From positions 1 to 8,838 of the forward strand of contig DMBA01000117.1 of the NCBI GenBank assembly GCA_003446315.1: a DNA stretch of 8,838 bases, given 5' to 3'. A program made the position numbers and the translations under genes. This document shows positions 1-6,455 of this stretch, piece by piece (the first letter of the stretch is position 1; the number at the start of each line of letters is the position of its first letter). The notes beneath the pieces were generated by a model. That model ran no database searches. It was not told the origin of the DNA and worked only from the letters and a program-made list of their open reading frames with translations. Source of the DNA: Ruminococcus sp. (GTDB taxonomy: Bacteria; Bacillota; Clostridia; Oscillospirales; Ruminococcaceae).

Positions 1-89
1 TATTTCGGCTTCGCCGTGCTTTCCCTAAGTTGGTGTACGCAGATCTCTCATTTGGGTTCAATCGGGAGCACTTTCTTGAAAGACTGTGA
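1..89 (+). CDS. C-terminal end of an unidentified protein (partial)
   Basis: Reading from base 3, this frame gives 28 residues, ending KLVYADLSFGFNREHFLERL, then a TGA at 87-89. The stop lies in the left arm of the strong plus-strand terminator that follows, as expected for the last gene of a transcript. The residue mix looks protein-like and I see no folded-RNA family in this stretch. I do not recognise the protein. The frame starting at base 1 stays open, but it runs through the terminator into the antisense of the next gene, so it is unlikely. An alternative is the 3' end of a structured RNA, since GTGCT (16-20) can pair with AGCAC (67-71). Confidence 0.4.
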   Translation, partial: FRLRRAFPKLVYADLSFGFNREHFLERL

Positions 90-114
90 GTCGGATGATC
101 CGGCTCGCTTTTTT
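86..114 (+). terminator. Rho-independent terminator at a convergent gene end
   Basis: The left arm 86-94 (GTGAGTCGG) pairs with the right arm 100-108 (CCGGCTCGC). That gives nine pairs, two of them G-T, around the five-base loop ATGAT. Six T residues follow at 109-114. The orientation therefore ends transcription coming from the left edge. On the minus strand the same hairpin is followed only by ACAGTCTTTC, so it would be a weak terminator for the converging gene, whose stop codon lies in the T tract. Confidence 0.85.
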
Positions 115-1114
115 ATTTCGCACATTTGCAGCGCTGAATGCTTGCGCCGCTGTAATAATGCAGCAGAATCTGATCGAATGTCGCTCCGCTGCGTGCCATC
201 ATGTTTGCACCGTATTGACTCATCCCTACGCCGTGCCCGTATCCTTTCGTGGTGAATCGGAACTGCCCGTCACAATATTCCACCGTGAAACAAGCCGACC
301 GTAAATGAAACAGCTCACGGAGCTTCTGCCCGTCTGATTCGATGTTTCCCGTGCGCATGCGCAGAACTGTGCCCGACGGCGTTGTTTCCGGCTCCCCGAA
401 CCATTCTGCACCCTGCTCCGGCAGCACAATCTCCGGATCTGCTGCCCGCAATGCCTGTTCTGCCGATGCAAGCGGGATCGTGACCGTTTCTTCAAACTGC
501 GGTGCCGTCTGATCCGCTTCCGAGGAGACCGATACCAGATACGGCAGCGGCTGCCCCCAGATATCAGCGGCATTCTCTGTCATCCCGTCCGATACTGCAT
601 GAAATGCCGCTACGATCGGCTCATCTTCCATGCAGATCAGCAGCGGCTCGACTGCTGTGACTGCCGATGCAATTTTGCTGTAATACCGGTCATATGCATC
701 GCCGTACAGCGTGTGCAATTCCGCATCTGTGTAAAATGCCTGATATTTGCTGCTGTCATCCGAAAAATCTGCCCCGTTCAGTGCCGGATCCGGTGCCGCT
801 TCCTGCTGCCGCCGGATCCGTTCTGCATATGTGTGCGATGCCACTGCCTGCGCCTTCAATGCTTCATATTCATATTCCGCAGGCAGCTCCGCTGCAACTG
901 CTCCGATCAGATATTCCCGTGCCGGTACTTCTGCGATCTCGCCCGTTTCCGTCAGCAGCACCCGGTATTGCGATGCCGTCGTCAGCGCTGCATCCGGAAA
1001 TTCTGCCGGCATCGTCAGCGATGGATGCTGCCGCCCCGCTGCACTTGCAATGCATGCCGGTAAAAATAACATCATCCCCGCCGCAGGAATCAAAAACCGC
1101 ATTTGCCTGTTCAT
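113..1114 (-). CDS. SpoIID/LytB-domain protein, probable peptidoglycan lytic transglycosylase
   Basis: The 333-residue product carries the SpoIID fold. Proteins of this family cleave glycan strands; SpoIID does so with SpoIIP to drive engulfment during sporulation. The N-terminal block REYLIGAVAAELPAEYEYEA (66-85) is followed by LKAQAVASHTYAERIRRQ; Glu76 is the likely catalytic glutamate by analogy with SpoIID. A central block FHAVSDGMTENAADIWG (171-187) and the C-terminal GYGHGVGMSQYGA (291-303) complete the signature. Residues 6-26 are hydrophobic and include LPAC (18-21), so the protein is either membrane-anchored or a lipoprotein. The start at 1114 is chosen for its AGAGGTGAT ribosome site five bases upstream; an in-frame ATG at 1171 has none. 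The length is near that of SpoIID of Bacillus subtilis. The usual SGG of the central block reads SDG here. The gene stands alone, divergent from citrate synthase, so whether it is the sporulation SpoIID or a LytB-like paralogue is unclear. Confidence 0.85.
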   Translation of the reverse strand: MNRQMRFLIPAAGMMLFLPACIASAAGRQHPSLTMPAEFPDAALTTASQYRVLLTETGEIAEVPAREYLIGAVAAELPAEYEYEALKAQAVASHTYAERIRRQQEAAPDPALNGADFSDDSSKYQAFYTDAELHTLYGDAYDRYYSKIASAVTAVEPLLICMEDEPIVAAFHAVSDGMTENAADIWGQPLPYLVSVSSEADQTAPQFEETVTIPLASAEQALRAADPEIVLPEQGAEWFGEPETTPSGTVLRMRTGNIESDGQKLRELFHLRSACFTVEYCDGQFRFTTKGYGHGVGMSQYGANMMARSGATFDQILLHYYSGASIQRCKCAK

Positions 1115-1118
1115 GCGA

Positions 1119-1128
1119 TCACCTCTTT
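1119..1128 (-). promoter_or_regulatory. Ribosome binding site fixing the SpoIID-like start
   Basis: On the minus strand this reads AAGAGGTGAT, a strong Shine-Dalgarno match ending four bases before the ATG at 1114. It favours that start over the ATG at 1171 and makes the mature N terminus a plain signal or anchor sequence. Confidence 0.75.
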
Positions 1129-1178
1129 CTTTTCGCTCTGAAACCGATTTGCTCCGAATCTTCCTGCGCATTCTGCGC

Positions 1179-1207
1179 TTGACAGAAAAGCGAAAAAGCA
1201 GTATAAT
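1179..1207 (+). promoter_or_regulatory. Consensus sigma-A promoter for the citrate synthase operon
   Basis: TTGACA at 1179-1184 and TATAAT at 1202-1207 are separated by exactly 17 bases. This is a perfect match to the vegetative (sigma-A/sigma-70) consensus. Transcription should begin near 1213-1215, giving a leader of about 125 bases before citrate synthase. A promoter this close to consensus usually needs a repressor to be controlled, which fits the inverted repeat just downstream. Confidence 0.9.
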
Positions 1208-1214
1208 AATAAGG

Positions 1215-1233
1215 AGTATATTTTTGATATACT
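1215..1233. promoter_or_regulatory. Inverted repeat at the transcription start, candidate operator
   Basis: AGTATA (1215-1220) and TATACT (1228-1233) form a perfect six-base inverted repeat with a seven-base spacer. It sits at about +1 to +20 of the predicted promoter, a position where a bound dimer would block transcription. It is too AT-rich to be a convincing RNA hairpin. In Bacillus subtilis, CcpC controls citZ through ATAA-N7-TTAT elements; the spacing matches here but the half-sites do not, so the regulator is unknown. Confidence 0.4.
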
Positions 1234-1236
1234 TGC

Positions 1237-1300
1237 CTCTGCACGATCGCCGTGAAACTGCTTTTTTATCCGCTGTTATGCCGCTGATCGCTCCGCAGAG
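1237..1300 (+). other. Possible folded segment of the citrate synthase leader
   Basis: CTCTGC (1237-1242) can pair with GCAGAG (1295-1300), and CGATC (1244-1248) with GATCG (1286-1290), enclosing a 37-base loop. No T tract follows, so it is not a terminator as drawn. A perfect ten-base palindrome, CATCATGATG, lies further on at 1312-1321, next to the citrate synthase ribosome site. I recognise no riboswitch family here; the pairing could be chance. Confidence 0.25.
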
Positions 1301-1340
1301 ACAGTATCATGCATCATGATGATCGGAAAGGATTGTATGA

Positions 1341-2696
1341 ATGAATCAGGAGCTTTGCATTGACAAATTATGCGGCGGGCTGCGGGAATATTCTGCGATT
1401 GCCCCTGCTTTGTATGAAAAATATCACGTCAACCGCGGTTTGCGCCGCCCCGACGGTACCGGTGTCGTTGCCGGTATTACCAAGATCTGTAATGTCCACG
1501 GCTATATGATAAATGAGGGCGAGATCGAACCCATCCCCGGTGAGCTGATCTATCGCGGCTACCAGATTACGGATCTCGTCGGCGCTGTCGAACGGGAAAA
1601 CCGCTTCGGCTTTGAGGAAACTGCCTATCTCCTGCTGTTCGGAAAGCTGCCGAACACTGAGGAACTTGCTGAATTCCAGCAGCTCGTTTCTGAATATCGC
1701 ACGCTCCCGGACGGCTTTGTGATTGATATGATCGCAAAGGCACCTTCCAAAAATATTATGAATAAAATGGCGCGTTCTGTGCTCGCACTCTATTCCTATG
1801 ATGAGGAGTGTGAGGAGAAAACGCTCGAAAAAGAAGTGCGCGTTGCCGTTTCGATGATCGCAAGACTGCCTGTCATTATGACCGCTGCTTATCAGGTCAA
1901 AAGACAGCACTTCGATAACGAAAGCCTCGTGATGCACCCGCTGCGCCCCGAAGAAACCAATGCGCAGACCATCCTCTCGCTGCTCCGCCTCGATCGGCAG
2001 TATACACCGGAAGAAGCACATCTGCTCGATATCTGCATGATGCTCCACGCGGAACACGGCGGCGGCAATAACTCCGCTTTTGCCTGCCGCGTCCTCACTT
2101 CCTCCGGCACCGATCCCTATTCCGCTTATTCCGCTGCCATCGGTGCACTGAAAGGCTTCCGTCACGGCGGTGCCAATATTAAGGTCATGGAGCAGCTCGA
2201 TACCTTTAAGCGCAATATCAAAAATCCCGAAAATGACGGCGAAGTTGCAGATTTTATCCGCAAAGTCCTGCGCAGAGAAGCAGGCGACGGTGCAGGTCTT
2301 ATCTACGGCATGGGTCATGCGGTCTATACACTCTCCGATCCGCGTGCCGTTCTGCTCAAGGAAAAAGCATTCGCACTCGCAAAAGGCTCGGAGATCGAAG
2401 CGGATTTCCGCTTGCTCGATACCATCGAACGCCTGACTCCGGCACTCGTTGCTGAGAAATCTGCACATGCCGCTTCCAAGAATATCTGCGCGAATGTCGA
2501 TCTGTATTCCGGTCTGGTCTACCGGATGCTCGGCATCCCGCCTGAACTGCTGACTCCGATGTTCGCTGTCTCCAGAATCGCAGGTTGGTCTGCGCACCGC
2601 ATCGAGGAAGTCCTGACCGGCAACCGCATCATTCGGCCGGCTTATAAATCCGTTGCCAAAGCCGTGCCCTATGTGCCGCTGGCTGAACGGCAATGA
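1341..2696 (+). CDS. gltA: Citrate (Si)-synthase
   Basis: The enzyme condenses acetyl-CoA and oxaloacetate to citrate in the cytoplasm, feeding 2-oxoglutarate and glutamate synthesis in anaerobes with a partial TCA cycle. All signatures of the family are present in the 451 residues. RGYQITDLV is at 72-80 and LHAEHGGGNNSAF at 235-247 (oxaloacetate side, His239). GFRHGGAN at 272-279 holds catalytic His275, GMGHAVY at 323-329 holds His326, and NVDLYSG at 385-391 holds Asp387. These match His264, His305 and Asp362 of the Escherichia coli enzyme. The C terminus has FAVSRIAGWSAHRIEE, also typical. The roughly 60-residue N-terminal extension before the core is usual for Clostridia. The start at 1341 follows AAAGGA (1327-1332) with eight bases between. 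The gene opens the operon and its stop overlaps the start of the next gene. 2-methylcitrate synthase activity cannot be excluded from sequence alone. Confidence 0.95.
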   Translation: MNQELCIDKLCGGLREYSAIAPALYEKYHVNRGLRRPDGTGVVAGITKICNVHGYMINEGEIEPIPGELIYRGYQITDLVGAVERENRFGFEETAYLLLFGKLPNTEELAEFQQLVSEYRTLPDGFVIDMIAKAPSKNIMNKMARSVLALYSYDEECEEKTLEKEVRVAVSMIARLPVIMTAAYQVKRQHFDNESLVMHPLRPEETNAQTILSLLRLDRQYTPEEAHLLDICMMLHAEHGGGNNSAFACRVLTSSGTDPYSAYSAAIGALKGFRHGGANIKVMEQLDTFKRNIKNPENDGEVADFIRKVLRREAGDGAGLIYGMGHAVYTLSDPRAVLLKEKAFALAKGSEIEADFRLLDTIERLTPALVAEKSAHAASKNICANVDLYSGLVYRMLGIPPELLTPMFAVSRIAGWSAHRIEEVLTGNRIIRPAYKSVAKAVPYVPLAERQ

Positions 2697-4042
2697 CGCT
2701 CCGGATCACAGCAGCCTGCGTTTGTCTCTCGCTGCTGACTTTTCAGCTTCCGTCCTGCAACTTTACTTCCAGTGTGGATACCATGCTCAGACCGCCGCGT
2801 CTGACCCTTGAACAGGAACAGATCTATCAGGCGCTCCAGACCGCTGCCGCTTCCCAGATCATCCTCAAATATCCGAAATCCGGTGAGCATCTCTCCGCTT
2901 TTACCGTTGCCGATCTCGATCAGGACGGCTCCAAAGAAGCCATTGTGTTCTATGAGACAGGACGCACCGATGAGGACGAGAATCCGCTGAGAATGTGTCT
3001 GCTCGATCAGAAGGACGGCAAATGGAACCGCATCACCGAATGGCCCGCCGCCGGCGCGGAGATCGAACGGGTCGATATCGGTCAGCTCGGTTCAAATGAC
3101 CGCACCAATCTGATCGTCAGCTACAGCATGGTGGACGGCGCTGAACATGCCGCCGAAGTGTTCCACTATGCCGACGGTATGCTCTATTCTTCCCTGAAAG
3201 TCCAGTATTCTGTTATGGCGCTGCGGGATCTCGATCTGGACGGCACACAGGAGCTTTTTATCGCTTCTGCTGCAAAAGCCCCTGACCCCGCTGCCGCGAC
3301 CGTCTATGCACTCAATGCAAACGGCATCTATAAAGAATCAAAGCTGGAACTGCCGGAAACCTTTACCGATATCTCCAGACTGGTCTATGGCATGCTGCCG
3401 GATGCTTCCGGTATGCGCGATCTGCCGGCGGTCTATATGGATGGCATTACCGGCGCAACTGCCGTGCGGACACTGGTGCTCAATTATCACGACACCAAAC
3501 TTTCCCTCATCTACTCCGACAGCGGCGACCGGATGCTCAATACCGAAAGACCCGGCGGCTGGCAGGCAATGGATATTGACGGGGATGACGAAGTCGAGAT
3601 CCCTGTGAATATGTCCTTCTACGGCTATCAGAATCCTGCCGATGCCGAGCCGCTGAATATGACAAACTGGTATGTCTGCCGCAACGGGCTTCTGATGCGG
3701 GAACATTCCTCATATTATTCGCTCCAGAACAGCTACGTCTTCCTGATGCCAAAACGCTGGGAACGCTGCGTCACCGCTGTGCGGGAAGATGAGGAGATCG
3801 TGTTTTATGAGTATGAAGTCAAACCGGGATCCGATTCCGAAGAATCTACTTCCGAATTGCTGGAACCGCTGCTGCGGATCGCCGTTGTGACGGATCCCAT
3901 CGCTGCCGATGCGATGCAGCAGGAAGGCTATCTGCTGCTGCGTCAGAACGGCGGAAGCTATTACCTCGCTGCCGCTTTGCAGGGCAGCAAACAACTCTCT
4001 CTCTCAGACAGCGAGTTGGTGACAGCAATGAAATTTCTCTGA
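2693..4042 (+). CDS. Predicted lipoprotein with DxDxDG (FG-GAP-like) loops
   Basis: The start ATG at 2693 overlaps the citrate synthase stop (ATGA) and has no good ribosome site, so translation is probably coupled. Residues 3-21 form a hydrophobic export signal ending in LPSC, a lipobox that would put a lipid on Cys22 and leave the protein on the outer face of the membrane. The 449-residue product has three acidic loops resembling calcium-binding FG-GAP/VCBS turns: DLDQDGSKE (74-82), DLDLDGTQE (179-187) and DIDGDDEVE (294-302). Each is followed by a short beta-like stretch such as AIVFY or LFIAS, suggesting a beta-propeller or similar repeat fold. The signal peptide argues against the later ATG at 2784. 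I do not recognise a named family. Its place between citrate synthase and a two-component system suggests a role in sensing or envelope upkeep, but that is inference. Confidence 0.8.
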   Translation: MTLRITAACVCLSLLTFQLPSCNFTSSVDTMLRPPRLTLEQEQIYQALQTAAASQIILKYPKSGEHLSAFTVADLDQDGSKEAIVFYETGRTDEDENPLRMCLLDQKDGKWNRITEWPAAGAEIERVDIGQLGSNDRTNLIVSYSMVDGAEHAAEVFHYADGMLYSSLKVQYSVMALRDLDLDGTQELFIASAAKAPDPAAATVYALNANGIYKESKLELPETFTDISRLVYGMLPDASGMRDLPAVYMDGITGATAVRTLVLNYHDTKLSLIYSDSGDRMLNTERPGGWQAMDIDGDDEVEIPVNMSFYGYQNPADAEPLNMTNWYVCRNGLLMREHSSYYSLQNSYVFLMPKRWERCVTAVREDEEIVFYEYEVKPGSDSEESTSELLEPLLRIAVVTDPIAADAMQQEGYLLLRQNGGSYYLAAALQGSKQLSLSDSELVTAMKFL

Positions 4043-4045
4043 ATG

Positions 4046-4054
4046 AAGGGGGAA
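4046..4054 (+). promoter_or_regulatory. Ribosome binding site fixing the response regulator start
   Basis: AAGGGGGAA ends six bases before the ATG at 4061. An in-frame ATG at 4043 directly abuts the previous stop (TGAATG), but it would add six residues (MKGEAD) unlike any receiver domain and has no ribosome site, so 4061 is preferred. Confidence 0.7.
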
Positions 4055-4060
4055 GCCGAT

Positions 4061-4774
4061 ATGAAACGAGTTCTTGTATGTGAAGATGAAGATGCCATCC
4101 GTGAATTTATCGTCATTAACCTGAAACGTGCCGGCTATGAAGTCGTGGATGTGGACTGCGGAGAAGCTGCTTTGCGGGTCTTTGAACAGTCAAACGGCGA
4201 TTTCGATATCGCACTGCTCGATATCATGATGCCCGGAATCGACGGCATTACCGTCCTGAAACGACTCCGCGAAAAAACCAAAACACTCGGCATCATTATG
4301 CTTTCTGCAAAATCTCAGGAGATGGATAAGGTCAATGCGCTCATGAATGAGGCGGATGACTATATCACAAAGCCGTTTGCGCCTTCCGAGCTGACCGTCC
4401 GCGTGGATGCACTCTATCGCAGAGTCATCATCAATTCTATGAGTACCGAAGGCGTGAAGCTGCTCGAATCCGGCCCGTTTACCATCAATCTCGACGGCAG
4501 AACCGTCACCAAAAACGGCGTGCCCATCGAATTGACCGATGTCGAATATAAAATCCTGACCTACTTCCTCAAAAATAAAAATACTGCCCTCGACCGCGCA
4601 AGCATTCTCTCAAATGTATGGAGTGACAGCTATTACGGCGATAATAAGATCGTCGATGTCAATATCCGGCGGCTTCGCATGAAGATCGAGGATGACCCCT
4701 CTGACCCGCAGTATATCATTACGATCTGGGGTTATGGGTATAAATGGGAAGAAAAAGCTGACGCGCATCGGTAA
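4061..4774 (+). CDS. OmpR/PhoB-family response regulator
   Basis: This is a DNA-binding transcription factor switched on by phosphate transfer from the kinase encoded next. The 237 residues divide into a receiver domain (1-121) and a winged-helix effector domain (about 130-230). The receiver has the acidic pocket EDED at 8-11, phospho-acceptor Asp54 in LLDIMMPG, switch residue Ser82 in LSAK and Lys104 in TKPF. The effector shows the family pattern ELTDVEYKIL (157-166), the recognition region IVDVNIRRLRMKI (197-209) and the closing wing GYGYKW (224-229). Every key residue is intact. The gene starts 18 bases after the lipoprotein stop and ends 14 bases before the kinase start, so the three are surely one transcript. 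The architecture is that of PhoP/PhoB/WalR-like regulators; the target genes cannot be told from here. Confidence 0.95.
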   Translation: MKRVLVCEDEDAIREFIVINLKRAGYEVVDVDCGEAALRVFEQSNGDFDIALLDIMMPGIDGITVLKRLREKTKTLGIIMLSAKSQEMDKVNALMNEADDYITKPFAPSELTVRVDALYRRVIINSMSTEGVKLLESGPFTINLDGRTVTKNGVPIELTDVEYKILTYFLKNKNTALDRASILSNVWSDSYYGDNKIVDVNIRRLRMKIEDDPSDPQYIITIWGYGYKWEEKADAHR

Positions 4775-4788
4775 AGGATCTTTTCAGA

Positions 4789-6216
4789 ATGGCGAAAAAA
4801 AGCATTACCCGCCGCTGGATTACCAATAATCTGGGCGTGATCGTTCTTATACTGCTGGTCATCGAACTGGCAGTCATCTATGCCGTGCAGAGCTACTTCT
4901 ATAACTCTGCAAGACAGTATCTGGTGTCGAAGATCAATGCCGTCAACGGCGTTTTGACCCGCTATGCTTCCGATGCCGGTAAAAACCTCAATACCGAGAT
5001 CCGCAGTACGCTTGAAAGTTTTTCCGATAAGGACAAAATGGAACTGATGGCGATCAACTATGACGGCGAGATCGTTTTGACTTCGTCCGGTTTTTCGCCG
5101 GATTATGATGTCAGCATGCCCGATTACGACAAAGCCATGCGCGGTTCCGATCCCTATGGGTTCAGCACCGGAAGAACCGAAAACGGCGAGCGCATCATGG
5201 CGGTGTGTTACCCCATTACCGATATCAGCGAGGAGTACAGCGCCATCCGCGTGGTCACTTCCCTTGACCCCATCGACAGCACCATCTCCGGCTTTGTGCT
5301 CGCTGTGACGCTCGTTGCCATTGCCGTGCTCGTTCTGCTCGGTGTCTCCGATCTCTATTTCGTCAGCTCCATTCTCCGCCCGATCCGCGAGATCAATGCC
5401 AATACCGAAAAGTTTGCGCAGGGCGATTTCTCCGCACGGATCAATCAGGAGAGTCAGGACGAGATCGGTGAGCTTTGCGCCGGAATCAACCATATGGCGG
5501 ATGAACTCTCTGCGGCAGAAGCAATGAAAAATGAGTTCATCAGCTCCGTTTCCCATGAGCTGCGTACCCCGCTGACTGCCATCAAAGGCTGGGCCGAAAC
5601 GCTGACCGATATGGCTGCCGATTCTGCCGCCGATGCCGATCCGGTGATGATGCAGAAGGGGCTGCATATCATCGTCGGGGAAACAGAGCGCCTTTCCGAA
5701 ATGGTCGAGGAATTGCTCGATTTTTCCCGTATGCAAAGCGGCCATTTTTCTTTGCAGATGGATACGATGGATATTCTCGCCGAACTCGGCGATGCCGTGC
5801 TGATCTATATGGAACGTGCAAAAAAAGAGAATATCCGCGTGATCTATGAGGAGCCGGAAATGCTCCCGTTTGTCTATGGCGATAAAAACCGCATCCGGCA
5901 GGTGTTTATCAATATCATCGACAATGCCATCAAATATTCCGATCAGGGCGGACTTGTCCATATTACCGCCGATGCGCTGCCCGATCACAGCGCCGTCCGC
6001 ATTACGGTGCAGGACAGCGGCTGCGGCATCAAAAAATCTGACCTCGGAAAAGTCAAGACAAAATTCTATAAACCCAACCATACGCGGCGCGGCTCCGGTA
6101 TCGGACTTGCCGTCGCAGATGAGATCGTGACACTGCATAAAGGCTCGCTGGAGATCGACAGCGAGGAGAATGTCGGTACGACCGTTACCATCACGCTGCC
6201 TGCAAAACAGAGCTGA
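4789..6216 (+). CDS. Membrane sensor histidine kinase, partner of the preceding regulator
   Basis: The 475-residue protein has a first membrane segment at about 15-37 and an extracytoplasmic sensor region of about 130 residues (38-166). A second membrane segment at about 167-193 leads into a HAMP linker (about 194-242, RPIREINANTEKFAQGDFSA). The HisKA dimerisation domain has SHELRTPLTAIKGW, with His256 as phospho-acceptor. The HATPase_c domain has the N box NIIDNAIKYS (Asn375, Asn379), G1 box DSGCGI (409-414) and G2 box GSGIGL (435-440). All catalytic motifs are intact. There is no cytoplasmic PAS domain between HAMP and HisKA, unlike PhoR and WalK of Bacillus subtilis. The start follows AAAGGA with ten bases between. 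The sensor region has no motif I can name, so the signal is unknown. The co-transcribed lipoprotein would face the same compartment as this sensor region and is a candidate partner. Confidence 0.95.
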   Translation: MAKKSITRRWITNNLGVIVLILLVIELAVIYAVQSYFYNSARQYLVSKINAVNGVLTRYASDAGKNLNTEIRSTLESFSDKDKMELMAINYDGEIVLTSSGFSPDYDVSMPDYDKAMRGSDPYGFSTGRTENGERIMAVCYPITDISEEYSAIRVVTSLDPIDSTISGFVLAVTLVAIAVLVLLGVSDLYFVSSILRPIREINANTEKFAQGDFSARINQESQDEIGELCAGINHMADELSAAEAMKNEFISSVSHELRTPLTAIKGWAETLTDMAADSAADADPVMMQKGLHIIVGETERLSEMVEELLDFSRMQSGHFSLQMDTMDILAELGDAVLIYMERAKKENIRVIYEEPEMLPFVYGDKNRIRQVFINIIDNAIKYSDQGGLVHITADALPDHSAVRITVQDSGCGIKKSDLGKVKTKFYKPNHTRRGSGIGLAVADEIVTLHKGSLEIDSEENVGTTVTITLPAKQS

Positions 6217-6239
6217 TGCAGGGAAAGAATAGGAAAATA

Positions 6240-6261
6240 CCGGTTTGAATTCCGCAACCGG
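6240..6261. repeat. Inverted repeat after the kinase gene
   Basis: CCGGTT (6240-6245) and AACCGG (6256-6261) can form a six-pair stem with a ten-base loop; GGGAA (6221-6225) and TTCCC (6266-6270) could extend it across an internal gap. No T tract follows on the plus strand, so it is at best an imperfect terminator or an mRNA 3' end stabiliser for the two-component operon. Confidence 0.35.
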
Positions 6262-6276
6262 CTTATTCCCGAAAAG

Positions 6277-6318
6277 AACAGTCATCCGGATCAATCCCGA
6301 TCAGCCGGATGAACTGTT
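6277..6318. repeat. Long imperfect inverted repeat inside the pseudogene
   Basis: AACAG plus TCATCCGG (6277-6289) pairs with CCGGATGA (6305-6312), one unpaired A, and CTGTT (6314-6318), giving thirteen pairs around a 15-base loop. The following bases (TGAGCTCC) are not T-rich, so a standard terminator is unlikely. Part of the right arm belongs to the conserved PDQPD coding stretch, so the symmetry may be accidental. Folded in RNA it could still act as a transcript end or processing signal after the kinase gene. Confidence 0.35.
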
Positions 6319-6443
6319 TGAGCTCCTTGCATTGTGCAGAAATGGTAGAATCTTGCTGCCGCTTGCTCTCCTGATGCCGGTGACCGGCATCGTTACAATG
6401 ATGAACTGACTGCATACAAGCGGCTTGACGGAAAGTTGAGATT

Positions 6444-6450
6444 GAGGTGA
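6444..6450 (+). promoter_or_regulatory. Ribosome binding site fixing the DUF3592-like start
   Basis: GAGGTGA lies five bases before the ATG at 6456, the same arrangement as at the SpoIID-like gene. An in-frame GTG at 6447 falls inside this site and is therefore not the start. Confidence 0.75.
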
Positions 6451-6455
6451 TTGAT

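Larger units (their letters stand above)
6233..6409 (+). pseudogene. Remnant C-terminal half of a DUF3592-like membrane protein
   Basis: The frame from 6233 to the TGA at 6407-6409 lacks a usable start and any ribosome site. From about 6281 it encodes VIRINPDQPDELFELLALCR and then NGRILLPLALLMPVTGIVTM. This aligns without a gap to the C terminus of the intact gene that begins 47 bases further on: PDQPD, then Phe at the same position, then LPL and GI, ending in a hydrophobic segment of the same length. At DNA level 6294-6311 and 6751-6768 agree at 17 of 18 bases. The N-terminal membrane segment and middle domain are missing. I read this as a decayed tandem paralogue whose front half was deleted. 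A short expressed peptide is possible but unsupported. Confidence 0.6.

Noticed and set aside
1..85. A structured RNA (SRP RNA, 6S RNA, tmRNA or tRNA 3' end)
   Set aside because: CGGC-TTC-GCCG and GTGCT/AGCAC pairings are present, but I find no conserved sequence block of any of these RNAs, and a plausible protein C terminus ends exactly at the terminator.
747..1319. A 190-codon plus-strand frame across the SpoIID-like gene and the promoter
   Set aside because: It is antisense to a well-supported gene and would run through the consensus promoter.
1337..1363. A second ATG four bases before the citrate synthase start
   Set aside because: It is out of frame, encodes eight codons and a stop, and sits only four bases from the ribosome site; the ATG at 1341 has the better spacing.
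1368..2693. A 441-codon open frame on the minus strand
   Set aside because: It lies wholly antisense to citrate synthase, whose motifs are unmistakable, and its protein is full of Cys, His and Arg runs with no recognisable domain. The openness comes from the codon bias of the real gene.
4732..6294. A 520-codon open frame on the minus strand
   Set aside because: It is antisense to the histidine kinase, is His-, Gly- and Asp-rich, and has no family motif or ribosome site. It is a shadow of the kinase codons.
6327..6351. A promoter for the DUF3592-like gene (TTGCAT and TAGAAT)
   Set aside because: The spacer is only 13 bases, too short for a vegetative promoter.
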